Below are positions 17,438-25,038 of a DNA stretch of 64,000 nucleotides, one piece after another (within the stretch, counting starts at the first letter, position 1; each line of letters opens with the position of its first letter). The DNA comes from BOG-938 sp035524315 (GTDB lineage: Bacteria > Pseudomonadota > Alphaproteobacteria > Caulobacterales > Caulobacteraceae), in contig DATKPD010000003.1 of assembly GCA_035524315.1 (NCBI GenBank), positions 1 through 64,000 of the forward strand, in the 5' to 3' direction. The notes beneath the pieces were generated by a model, which was not told where the DNA came from, ran no database searches, and worked only from the letters and a program-made list of their open reading frames with translations. Position numbers and translations under genes: made by a program.

Positions 17438-18573
17438 CTCGCGTCGGCTTCAGTGAGCGGCATCGACAGGGTGAACCGCGTCTCGACCGCATCCGAGCGA
17501 ACCTCCAGCACGCCGCCGTGCGCATTTGCGATCTCTGAAGCGATGTGAAGACCCAGCCCGAGACCCTGCTGATTGGGGCGTACGTCGCCGCGGAAGAAAG
17601 GCTGAAATAGCCGGTCCATGGCCGCCTCGCTGATCGGCTCGCCCGCATTGGCCACCGAGAGCTCGAGCCGGCCGTCGCGGGTTTCGACATCGAGCCGCAC
17701 GGGCTGGCGCGGATCGCCATAGGTCAAGGCGTTGCTGAGCAGGTTGGATACGAGTTGCCCCATGCGGCTGTCGTCGAAACTGACGGCGTCGCGCAAGTCG
17801 AACCGGCAGGCGATCACCCGGCTTGGCGCGTTGATCTCCAACTCGGAGACAACGTGGCGCAATATCGGCTCCAGGGATCCAACCCTGCGGCTGAGGTCGA
17901 TCCCGCCGCCCAGCCTCGCGCGCGCGAAATCCATCACATTGTCGATCAGCCCGGCCATGCGATCGACGCTGGCCTCCATCAGCTTCAGAAGCTGGACCGC
18001 CTTTTCGCTCAGGGGCTCGCGACCGAGCAGCCGAGCGCCCCCGACGATCGACGCCAGCGGGTTGCGCAAATCGTGTCCCAGCACCGCGATGAACTGCTCG
18101 CGCAATTCAGAGGCGGCCTGTTCGTCTCTCAGGCGTTGCACCGCCAGGGCTTCGCGGCCGAGCAGATCACGCTCGTAGCCGCGCCGGTCCTTGGCGCGCA
18201 TGACCACCACCCGGATAGCAAGGAGGCGGCCTTCGCCGTCCCGGCGCTCGGACGCGTTGACCAGCACCGGAAGCTTTTCGCCGCCGCCGGTCACCAGATC
18301 AAGCGCGACCTCCTCGAACCCGCCTTGCAAGCGCAAGTGCGGCGCGAAGTTGGTCTCGTAGAAGATCCGGCCGGCGACCGTCAGCAGGTCGCGCAGCCGT
18401 TTGCCGCGCAAATCGTCCTCCGACAGGCCGATCCATTCGGCGAAGGTAAAGTTGACCTTGGTTATCCGGCCGTCGGGCGACATCGTGAGGTAGCCGCACG
18501 GGGCGTGGTCGAAGAGGTCGGCTAAATCCTCGGCGGTCACCGACGCAGGGTGATTGGGCGCCCGATCAGACAT
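17434..18573 (-). CDS. PAS-domain sensor histidine kinase, paired with an RsbQ-like hydrolase
   Basis: A cytoplasmic kinase of 379 residues: PAS domain at about 18-125 (FDHAPCGYLTMSPDGRI), a short linker, HisKA with phospho-His167 in LGHDLRNPLAS, and an HATPase domain (N box NLLSNALTYGD, then GLGLGLHI). No membrane helix is seen. The gene starts 8 bp inside the end of the upstream RsbQ-like hydrolase gene. In Bacillus RsbQ is required by the PAS-domain phosphatase RsbP, and here the PAS module is fused to a kinase instead. Inference: the hydrolase supplies or modifies the signal for the PAS domain. Confidence 0.9.
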   Translation of the reverse strand: MSDRAPNHPASVTAEDLADLFDHAPCGYLTMSPDGRITKVNFTFAEWIGLSEDDLRGKRLRDLLTVAGRIFYETNFAPHLRLQGGFEEVALDLVTGGGEKLPVLVNASERRDGEGRLLAIRVVVMRAKDRRGYERDLLGREALAVQRLRDEQAASELREQFIAVLGHDLRNPLASIVGGARLLGREPLSEKAVQLLKLMEASVDRMAGLIDNVMDFARARLGGGIDLSRRVGSLEPILRHVVSELEINAPSRVIACRFDLRDAVSFDDSRMGQLVSNLLSNALTYGDPRQPVRLDVETRDGRLELSVANAGEPISEAAMDRLFQPFFRGDVRPNQQGLGLGLHIASEIANAHGGVLEVRSDAVETRFTLSMPLTEADAS

Positions 18574-19354
18574 GGGCGCGAATGGCGGCGACCACTTCCG
18601 CGGGCGCGCTGAGGTTCGGGCAATGGCCGGTGGCCTCCAGAACGACCAGCGTGCTGCCGGTGATTTGCTGGTGAACGTACTGGCCGACGGCGAGGGGCGC
18701 GATGATGTCGTCGCTGCACTGAAGGATAAGCGTCGGGGTGGTGACCTTCGCCAGGTCGGCCCGGTTGTCGGACATGAAGGTGGCGTGCGCGAACGCCTTG
18801 GCGATGGCCGGATCCGTGCGGCAGAAGCTGGCCGTCAGTTCGTCGCCGAGCTCTGGCCGCTCGGGATTGCCCATGATGACGGGGGCCAGGGCGCGCGACC
18901 ACGCCATGGGATTTTCGTCCAAGAACTTCAGCAGATCCTCGATCTGTTCCGTGGTGAATCCGCCCACATAGCCGTCGTCATCGATGTAGCGCGGCGATGG
19001 GCCGACCAGGATCAGTTGGGCGAAGAGCTCCGGCGCATCGATCGCCGCCAAGACACCGATCATCCCGCTGACCGAATGGCCCACAAATATGGTCCGCGCC
19101 AGGCCCAGCTCACGCAAAATCTCGACCAGATCGGCCGCGTAACCAGCCAAGCCCACGTATTTGGCGGGGTCGTAGGCGTCCAGATCGGAACCGCCCGCGC
19201 CGACGCTGTCGAACAGCACCGTCCGGAACCGCGCCTCGAACGCCGGCGCCACATGCCGCCACATGGTCTGGTCGCAGCCGAAGCCGTGGGCGAACACCAT
19301 CGCCTGATCGCCGGACCCTTTGACTCGCACGTTGTTGCGCTGAACAGCCGACAA
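18566..19354 (-). CDS. RsbQ-like alpha/beta hydrolase
   Basis: About 262 residues, collinear with Bacillus RsbQ (269) and related to the plant KAI2/D14 receptors. The triad is visible: Ser94 in GHSVSG, Asp216 in CSDDIIAP and His244 in TGHCPN. The opening RNNVRVKGSG and FGCDQTMW blocks are RsbQ hallmarks. I start it at a TTG at 19354: GGAGG lies 6 nt upstream, and the first residues then match the family. An ATG at 19447 would add about 30 Arg-rich residues. It overlaps the PAS kinase gene downstream, so the two are co-translated. The ligand of RsbQ itself is not established. Confidence 0.87.
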   Translation of the reverse strand: MSAVQRNNVRVKGSGDQAMVFAHGFGCDQTMWRHVAPAFEARFRTVLFDSVGAGGSDLDAYDPAKYVGLAGYAADLVEILRELGLARTIFVGHSVSGMIGVLAAIDAPELFAQLILVGPSPRYIDDDGYVGGFTTEQIEDLLKFLDENPMAWSRALAPVIMGNPERPELGDELTASFCRTDPAIAKAFAHATFMSDNRADLAKVTTPTLILQCSDDIIAPLAVGQYVHQQITGSTLVVLEATGHCPNLSAPAEVVAAIRAHV

Positions 19355-19607
19355 GACACGCCTCCGGGCCCGTCTGCGGCTTGGCCAGCACCAACAATAG
19401 GGACGTCGTAAGACCAGAACAATGGGCCGCACGGAGCGCCGGTTCACTTTGCGGTCGATGAACGTGCTCAGCCTGAGCGTAGCGCATGTGACGATCTGGC
19501 CGGCGTCACTTCATCAGACCTGTCGTCCGCGACGCGACCTGGAGAACGGCGTCGACCCCATGCGCAGCGTCGCCGGCGCCGGAAACAGGGGACTGCCAAT
19601 CTATCGC

Positions 19608-20825
19608 TCAGGAAATCTGCGGGGCCGCCAAGCCGGTGGATGACAGCGCCTTCTGCGCGCTCTTTCCACTCAGCCGCGCGCCCCAGGTCAGCAGCTTGGG
19701 TAGGGTCGCCACCGCCGACCCAGCCAACGCCGCGGCCGCCGGATGCATGGCCACGGTCGCGATCGCGGACGCCGCGCGCAGTCTCAAGCCGAAATGGGCC
19801 CTCCAATCGGCGCTGTAGGCGTGCCCGATGGCGCGGGCCCGGCCGTCGTCGCCGAGGACGCGTTCGTTTTCGATCAGCGCCCGGCACAGGATCGAAGAGG
19901 ACTGCATCGCCATGCTGATCCCCTCGGCGATCGCCGGATGGGCTTCGCCAGCGGCGTTGCCCACCCGAAACATCCCCGCCCGATACGCCGGCCGGATACC
20001 CGGCCGGATGGGTCCGGCGGACAAGATCGGACCGTCCAGTTCCGCGCGGACAAGCGATTGGCGCACGCCTTCACAGTGACGGCGGATATGGGCGAGCACG
20101 GCTTCGCCCGCCGAGAGTCCGGGCCACGTCTGACGGGTTCGCGCCAGTGTGTCGCGCCGGATGCAGCAGGACAGGCCGACCCGGCCGCCGTCGGTCGACG
20201 CCATGCCGCCATAGCCGCCAGGAAACATCAGCAAGGGCATCAGATCCGGCGGCAGGTCGCCGCCATGAAAATGCGCCTTGAACGCCAACAGGTCGGAGGG
20301 CCGATGGGCTGGCGCCGGTTCAGACAGGGGCCCACGCTCCCAAGATCCATTCGCGGCGATGATCCGGCGGGCGGTCAATCGCAGGCTGTTCGCGGGCCCG
20401 ACGAGCGCGGCGTGGTGCAGTCCACCGACCCGTTCCATGTCCACGAGCTTGAAGGGCTGGAATAAAGTCGCGCCGGCCCGAACCGCGGCGTCGCGCAAAA
20501 GGCCATCGAGATGTTCGCGGCCTATCGCCCTGCCCCATGCGCCGGCGCCATTGACGACACGCGGCATGGGAGACTCCGTGACCGTCCTTCCGGTGAACAG
20601 GGCGACCCGGCGTATCTCGGGCCCGGCGTGCTCGCCGAACCCGCCGCCGACGTCGGCCGGATTCAGCAGCGGCAGGCTGGTGGCGGAAACGAATTCGCCG
20701 CACACCTTGCGCCTCGGGAAGACACTTTTTTCGACCAAGGCGACCGTCCAGCCGGCGCGCGCCAACAGTCTGGCGGCCGTCGACCCAGCCGGCCCGGCGC
20801 CGATGACGAGAACGTCGTAGATCAT
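19608..20825 (-). CDS. FAD-dependent oxidoreductase of the geranylgeranyl reductase type
   Basis: A 405-residue flavoprotein. The Rossmann motif VIGAGPAGS is at residues 7-15, followed by a conserved KVCGEFVS segment and a GNAAGEAHPAIAEGIS block near residue 280, as in geranylgeranyl reductase-like and tryptophan halogenase-like enzymes. It lies two coding units downstream of a type III polyketide synthase, an arrangement known in many bacteria where the FAD enzyme modifies the alkylpyrone or alkylresorcinol product. Its start overlaps the stop of a 33-codon mini-ORF as ATGA. Exact reaction (hydroxylation or reduction) is uncertain. Confidence 0.82.
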   Translation of the reverse strand: MIYDVLVIGAGPAGSTAARLLARAGWTVALVEKSVFPRRKVCGEFVSATSLPLLNPADVGGGFGEHAGPEIRRVALFTGRTVTESPMPRVVNGAGAWGRAIGREHLDGLLRDAAVRAGATLFQPFKLVDMERVGGLHHAALVGPANSLRLTARRIIAANGSWERGPLSEPAPAHRPSDLLAFKAHFHGGDLPPDLMPLLMFPGGYGGMASTDGGRVGLSCCIRRDTLARTRQTWPGLSAGEAVLAHIRRHCEGVRQSLVRAELDGPILSAGPIRPGIRPAYRAGMFRVGNAAGEAHPAIAEGISMAMQSSSILCRALIENERVLGDDGRARAIGHAYSADWRAHFGLRLRAASAIATVAMHPAAAALAGSAVATLPKLLTWGARLSGKSAQKALSSTGLAAPQIS

Positions 20826-20923
20826 CCGCCGTCCGCGATCATGGTCGGGCTGAGCCTCTCGTCACCGCGAGAGACCTGGCGGCCCGAGCGGGCGCGAAAG
20901 CGAGGCTGGCGCTGATCGCTCAT
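20822..20923 (-). CDS. 33-residue mini-ORF between PKS and FAD enzyme, possible methyltransferase remnant
   Basis: This frame opens with an ATG that overlaps the PKS stop as ATGA and closes with a TGA that overlaps the start of the FAD enzyme as ATGA. The peptide is basic (MSDQRQPRF... ending MIADGG) and shows no domain. Similar operons usually carry a methyltransferase gene at this position, so this may be the two ends of such a gene left by an in-frame deletion. It may also simply keep ribosomes moving between the two enzymes. Both ideas are inference. Confidence 0.4.
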   Translation of the reverse strand: MSDQRQPRFRARSGRQVSRGDERLSPTMIADGG

Positions 20924-21990
20924 GCCCCGGTGAACAACATGGTCTCGGCGGTCAGGCCGGGCCCGAACGCCATCGCGCAGCCGCGCCGGCCTGCGGTCGG
21001 CCCCTCCAGCAGCGCCTTGAGGACGAACAAGACCGTCGCCGATGACATGTTGCCGAACCGGCTGAGCACCTCGCGTGACGCCGCAAGCGCCTGCGGCGGT
21101 AAGGCGAAAGCGCCTTCCACGGCGTCCAGGACCGTTCGCCCACCGGGATGGACGGCCCAAAGATCGATCTCGACCGGGGCGGCGCCCCCAAGGATGCGAT
21201 CCTGACCGGCCTTGAGCGCGCGGCCGACGGTCGATGGAACCTGGCCCGAGAGGAACATGTCGAAGCCCTGATCGCGGATGTTCCAGGTGATCTGGTCATC
21301 GCTCTCGCGCGCCACCTCGACGTGGAAGGAGTCCAGGGCCAGGCCGACCGGTTCGGCGCTGATCAGGGCGGCGGCGGCGCCGTCGCCAAACACTAGAAAG
21401 GTGAGCGCCTGTTCGATGTCGTCGGTCTCCTGCAGATGCAAGGTGCACAGTTCGAGCGCCACGACCATCACCTGGGCCTGGGGCTCCGAGCGCACGATGT
21501 GGCGCGCGAGCTTGAGCGCGTTGAGGGCGGCATAGCAGCCCATGAAACCGATCAAGGTGCGCTCCACCGATCGGCTGAGCCCTAACCGCGCGGCGATCTG
21601 CAGATCCAGCCCCGGGGCCGCGAAGCCAGTGCAGCAGGTCACGATCAGGTGGGTGACCTGTTTGCACCTATCGCCGAGATTCAGCCGGTCCACAGCGCGC
21701 ATGGCGAGATCGGGCGCCGTGGTCTCGAAGCGCTGCATGCGCTCGGCCGTCGAGGGGAAGGCCCCGGGTCTGTAGAGCCCGCTGGTGTCGATCGCCGAGT
21801 TGGCGCCGGCCGGCGCAGGCGCAAGGCACGACCATCGCTGCCTGATCTGACTGCGCTCAGCCATGCGACGGAACAGCCGCCGGCGCTTAGGATCGACGAT
21901 AAGGCCTTCAGCGTAGGTCGTGAACGCCTCGTGGATGTCGTTGGGCGGGACCGCGGTCGCGATCCGATTGATGTAGGCCCGCACGATCAC
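20920..21990 (-). CDS. Type III polyketide synthase (chalcone synthase family)
   Basis: A 356-residue ketosynthase with the full triad: Cys120 in VTCCTGF, His281 in AVHPGGR and Asn314 in FGNMSS, and the C-terminal GFGPG-like loop AFGPGLTAE. It condenses malonyl-CoA with an acyl starter to give alkylpyrones or alkylresorcinols in the cytoplasm. The reading starts at GTG (21990), with a second GTG two codons later; GGTGAGG lies upstream. First gene of a three-member ATGA-coupled unit with the mini-ORF and the FAD enzyme. Confidence 0.9.
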   Translation of the reverse strand: MIVRAYINRIATAVPPNDIHEAFTTYAEGLIVDPKRRRLFRRMAERSQIRQRWSCLAPAPAGANSAIDTSGLYRPGAFPSTAERMQRFETTAPDLAMRAVDRLNLGDRCKQVTHLIVTCCTGFAAPGLDLQIAARLGLSRSVERTLIGFMGCYAALNALKLARHIVRSEPQAQVMVVALELCTLHLQETDDIEQALTFLVFGDGAAAALISAEPVGLALDSFHVEVARESDDQITWNIRDQGFDMFLSGQVPSTVGRALKAGQDRILGGAAPVEIDLWAVHPGGRTVLDAVEGAFALPPQALAASREVLSRFGNMSSATVLFVLKALLEGPTAGRRGCAMAFGPGLTAETMLFTGA

Positions 21991-22042
21991 CTCACCCGTC
22001 CGCGCGTCTGTGCGCGTAATCTATCGTTACGCCGCGCGATCG

Positions 22043-22059
22043 CTTTGGTTCGCCCAAAG
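22043..22059. promoter_or_regulatory. Small inverted repeat upstream of the PKS gene
   Basis: CTTTGG and CCAAAG arms are separated by 5 nt, about 55-70 bp before the PKS start. It may be an operator or part of the promoter. No T-tract follows on either strand, so it is unlikely to be a terminator. Confidence 0.3.
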
Positions 22060-22163
22060 GGTAAACATTGGGGAAAAACAATATAGGCGCACGCTTCATT
22101 CGCCGACGGTTATGGCGCGGGGCCTTGTACGATAAAGCCTGTGTCAGGCCACTGGCGCCTCCC

Positions 22164-22480
22164 CTACCGCCCGGCCTGCGGCGGCAGGAACGCCAGCGAC
22201 CACATGTCCTTGAGCGCCAGGGATCGCTTGGCGTAGGTCGCCACGCCGGTCTCGGGATCGATGCCTAAAGCATAGATTTCATTGTCTTTTTCCACCGCCA
22301 AGGCCCGGACGCGGCCCGAGGAGTCGAACGCCATAGTGCGCGGCGCGCACTCTGGGATGGGGTCTCGCCGATCACGGCGCCCTTTCCGTCGGCGCCCACC
22401 TCCAGCGTCGCTATAGAGCCACAGCAGTTTTCTCCGGGTCGGCTCGCCGAGATATGGGTGGGCTTCAACATCGGCGTGGA
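22164..22480 (-). pseudogene. Broken 3' end of an unrecognised gene, with a frameshift
   Basis: Reading leftward, one frame encodes a Ser/Gly/Cys-containing segment (ISASRPGENCCGSIATLEV...VIGETP) and stops making sense near 22345-22365. A second frame then continues with RTMAFDSSGRVRALAVEKD...IYALGIDPETG and ends at the stop at 22164. The two parts join well across a single frameshift and resemble blades of a propeller-type protein. No start or 5' part is present. It abuts another gene fragment on the opposite strand at about 22490, so this is a rearrangement scar. Confidence 0.5.
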
Positions 22481-22489
22481 AATTGCTAG

Positions 22490-22690
22490 CTGACCCTGGT
22501 GCTGAACGTCAGCCTCCTGGTCTATGGACTGTCGAACATTGGCGGGACCTTTCCGCGCCCGATCTTCGTCAACTTCGCCTCGACCTTGCTCGTAGCCCAG
22601 GGCCTGTTCTGGTACATCACGCGCAGCTTCGTGCGATTCAGGCGCCGACCACGAGCTGGACAACAATTGAGGGGGGTGCAGGAAATATGA
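22490..22690 (+). pseudogene. 3' fragment of a membrane-protein gene
   Basis: About 66 codons encode hydrophobic sequence (LNVSLLVYGLSNIG, then FVNFASTLLVAQGLFWYIT) followed by a basic tail (RSFVRFRRR), as at the end of an inner-membrane protein. A stop at 22487 closes the frame upstream and there is no good start. Its TGA overlaps the ATG of the cytochrome gene as ATGA, so the two were once translationally coupled and the upstream part has been lost. Confidence 0.5.
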
Positions 22691-23646
22691 GCGCCAGAAC
22701 ACACGCGGCTTGGGCAGGTGCGTTGGCTTTGTGCGCCACGCTGCTGACGGGCTGCCAGGACCCGCCCGCGTCAGCGGACTCCGGCGCACCGGATACCAGC
22801 TACCCGCAGTGGGCCTTTCCTGGGACCACCACGGTCAGCCTGCAAGGCAGCCAGGCGGCTTATAGCGAAGTGCAGATGTATGACCGCACCATGGCGGTCG
22901 ATTGGTATCCGGAGAGCCACCCGGCCATGCCGGACGCCGTCACGGGACGCCCGCCAACCTTCGCTTGCGGGTTCTGCCACCTGCCCCAGGGCGCCGGCCG
23001 GTCGGAGAACGCGGCCCTGGCGGGCCTGCCCTACGCCTATATCGTGCAGCAGGCGCAGGACATGCGGGCGGGCCTGCGCAAATCGCCCAATCCCAAGTTC
23101 GGGCCGGCGATGAATATGCAGACCACCATCAAGCAGGTCTCCGACGCCGACATCCAGGACGCGGCGCGCTACTTCTCGAGCCTGACCTTCAAAAAGCACC
23201 TGAAGATCGTCGAATCCGACACCGTGCCCCGCTTCACGGCCGACGCTTTCGTCTGGGTGATCGACACGCGAGGCGATCGCCAACCGCTTGGCCAGCGCAT
23301 CATCGAAGGCCCAGACGATTTCGAGGGCTTCGAACGGCGCGATCCGAACATGACTTTCACCGCCTACGTGCCAACGGGCGCCATCGCGGACGGCGAATAT
23401 CTGGCGGCCGGCAAAGGCTCGCGGCCCGCTTGCGCCAGCTGCCACGGCGTTGGGCTCAAGGGCGGGCAAATCGGCCCTCCCATCGCGGGGCGCCTGCCGA
23501 CCTACATCTTCCGCCAGCTCTACGCGATCAAGTCAGGCACGCGCAGGGGCGCTGACGCCGTGGCGCGCATGAAGCCCATCGTCGACGGCCTGTCGCAGAA
23601 GGACATGGTCGACCTGGCGGCCTATGTGGCGTCGCTGGATCCGTAG
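22687..23646 (+). CDS. Diheme c-type cytochrome lipoprotein
   Basis: A 319-residue protein with a lipoprotein signal (LTGC, lipid-bearing Cys23) and two heme c motifs: CGFCH at 94-98 and CASCH at 249-253. Axial Met candidates are in the NMQTT and VARMKP segments. It should carry electrons in the periplasm, anchored to a membrane, and could accept them from the window's PQQ dehydrogenases, which lack heme. AGGA lies before the ATG at 22687. In-frame sequence further upstream is unrelated. The upstream coupled gene is only a fragment. Confidence 0.87.
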   Translation: MSARTHAAWAGALALCATLLTGCQDPPASADSGAPDTSYPQWAFPGTTTVSLQGSQAAYSEVQMYDRTMAVDWYPESHPAMPDAVTGRPPTFACGFCHLPQGAGRSENAALAGLPYAYIVQQAQDMRAGLRKSPNPKFGPAMNMQTTIKQVSDADIQDAARYFSSLTFKKHLKIVESDTVPRFTADAFVWVIDTRGDRQPLGQRIIEGPDDFEGFERRDPNMTFTAYVPTGAIADGEYLAAGKGSRPACASCHGVGLKGGQIGPPIAGRLPTYIFRQLYAIKSGTRRGADAVARMKPIVDGLSQKDMVDLAAYVASLDP

Positions 23647-23660
23647 ACGGAGCGCCGTGC

Positions 23661-24470
23661 TCAGTTGGCAGGCGGCGCTACATCGGCGTCGACCTGGCCC
23701 GTGTTGTCTAGGGCCTGGCGCACGAAGCCCGACGCCTTCATACGCTCGACGAACGCCGACAGATAGGTCAGGCCCTGGGGCGCGCGCCCCTTGGGCGTGA
23801 CCAGGGCCTGGCGGATCGTCTGGAAACCTGGCGTGATCACCCGCCATTCCGGGTGGGTGTTGGCCACGCGGCGCAGGGCCGCACCGATGCCGGCCACCGC
23901 CTCCAGGTGCTGATCGGCGAAGCTCTGGGGCGCGCCCGCCACGGTGTCAGTCCGCACGAGGGACGCGTGCTTGAGGGTGCGGGTCAGGTAGAGCTCATAG
24001 GCCGAGCCCTTGGGCGCTGCGATACGCACGCCGTCACGGTCCAGATCCTCGGAGGTTTTGAACGCGCTGTCTGCCCAGACCATGTAAGCCCCGTCGATCA
24101 CCACATAGGGCGCGGTGAAGTCGACCTGCTCGGCGCGCTGGGGATCGATGGCCAGGAAGGCCACGTCCCATTCGCCCTTTTGGCCACCGGCGAAAGTGGC
24201 GCCGGCCTCATGATAGACCACCAGCCGCACCGGCACGCCAAGCGACCTTCCGAGCGCGCGGGCCAGGTCGACCGAAACGCCATGCAGTTCGCCTGCGGCG
24301 TCCTGTTGAGCCAGCACCGAATTGCCGAGATTGATCGCCGCCCGAAGTACGCCCGTGGGCGCGAGCGCGGCGAGCGTCGCGGCGTCCGGCGGGGCCGCTT
24401 CGGCCGCCATCAGCGGGGTGCAGCAGAGCCACAGCGAGGCGGCGATCAGGGATAGGGCGCGAATGTGCAT
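23661..24470 (-). CDS. Orphan extracellular solute-binding protein, family 3
   Basis: About 269 residues with a Sec signal (cleavage near LMAAEA) and the two-lobe amino-acid binding protein pattern: GVLRAAINLG, ELHGVSVDLARALG, WDVAFLAIDPQRAEQVDFTAPYV and a C-terminal IRQALVTPKG. No ABC permease or ATPase gene is nearby, so it may act as a scavenger, a sensor input or a partner of a remote transporter. The ATG at 24470 or a GTG at 24479 can start it; GAGAAG lies only 3 nt before the GTG. It converges with the cytochrome gene. Confidence 0.82.
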   Translation of the reverse strand: MHIRALSLIAASLWLCCTPLMAAEAAPPDAATLAALAPTGVLRAAINLGNSVLAQQDAAGELHGVSVDLARALGRSLGVPVRLVVYHEAGATFAGGQKGEWDVAFLAIDPQRAEQVDFTAPYVVIDGAYMVWADSAFKTSEDLDRDGVRIAAPKGSAYELYLTRTLKHASLVRTDTVAGAPQSFADQHLEAVAGIGAALRRVANTHPEWRVITPGFQTIRQALVTPKGRAPQGLTYLSAFVERMKASGFVRQALDNTGQVDADVAPPAN

Positions 24471-24727
24471 GGGCGACACGACTTCTCATGAACCTGCCGG
24501 GCGCGGTCAGGATTTCTCGGGGTTAAGGACGTCAACGACACAAGAGTGGTCTCAGGCAATAGAAACGCGCAGACGAGCATCACCGTATAGGCCACGACGG
24601 CTGTGACGGCGATGGCGGTGGGCAGGCCCGCCTTCGCTGATAACATGCCCACGAGCGTCGGGAAGACGGCGCCCACGCCCCGGCCGGCGTTGCAGCAAAA
24701 GCCCTGTCCGGTCCCCCGCAAGGCATT
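24446..24727 (-). pseudogene. C-terminal fragment of an MFS transporter
   Basis: Leftward reading gives LRGTGQGFCCNAGRGVGAVFP followed by VGMLSAKAGL and a hydrophobic helix (AVTAVVAYTVMLVCAFLLPET), which is the eleventh to twelfth helix region of an MFS carrier. There is no upstream part, so the gene is decayed. The reading continues beyond the natural end into the start of the solute-binding protein gene. Confidence 0.55.
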
Positions 24728-24812
24728 CCAAGGCGGTTTTCTCCCCCCACAAATCCCAGCGGCGCGCTTGGCGGCGCCTGAGCGAACGGTAAAGCCGATC
24801 CAGAGACCGCAG

Positions 24813-24992
24813 AAGATCACCGCCGCCCAGATCGAGCAATGGGCCAAGCTGATCGTGACCGAGTGGAAGCGCGCCATGGCCGTTCCCGGCGCGCTCGGCT
24901 TCGAGGCCGCGGTGCAGGACAATCACCGCAGCCTCTTCGCCGTTCACGAGGCGTGGACTAGTCGCGCCGCGTATGGGGCATACGTACGATCA
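24813..24992 (+). pseudogene. Fragment resembling an antibiotic-biosynthesis monooxygenase (ABM) domain
   Basis: Rightward reading gives QIEQWAKLIVTEWKRAMAVPGALGFEA and FAVHEAWTSRAAYGAYVRS, which fits the alpha-helix and following strands of ABM (quinol monooxygenase-like) domains. No start, ribosome site or C-terminal end is found, and the frame runs into the end of the lactonase gene. Probably a relic beside the MFS relic. Confidence 0.4.
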
Positions 24993-25038
24993 CCTTCAGG
25001 CGCCAACTGCACGCGGCCGGCGTCGGCCGCCCATCAGA

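Noticed and set aside
23661..24470. Solute-binding protein as a XoxJ/MxaJ-type partner of a PQQ methanol dehydrogenase, with the nearby cytochrome as XoxG
   Set aside because: The genes are convergent, no methanol-dehydrogenase-type gene is adjacent, and the binding protein has ordinary family 3 motifs.
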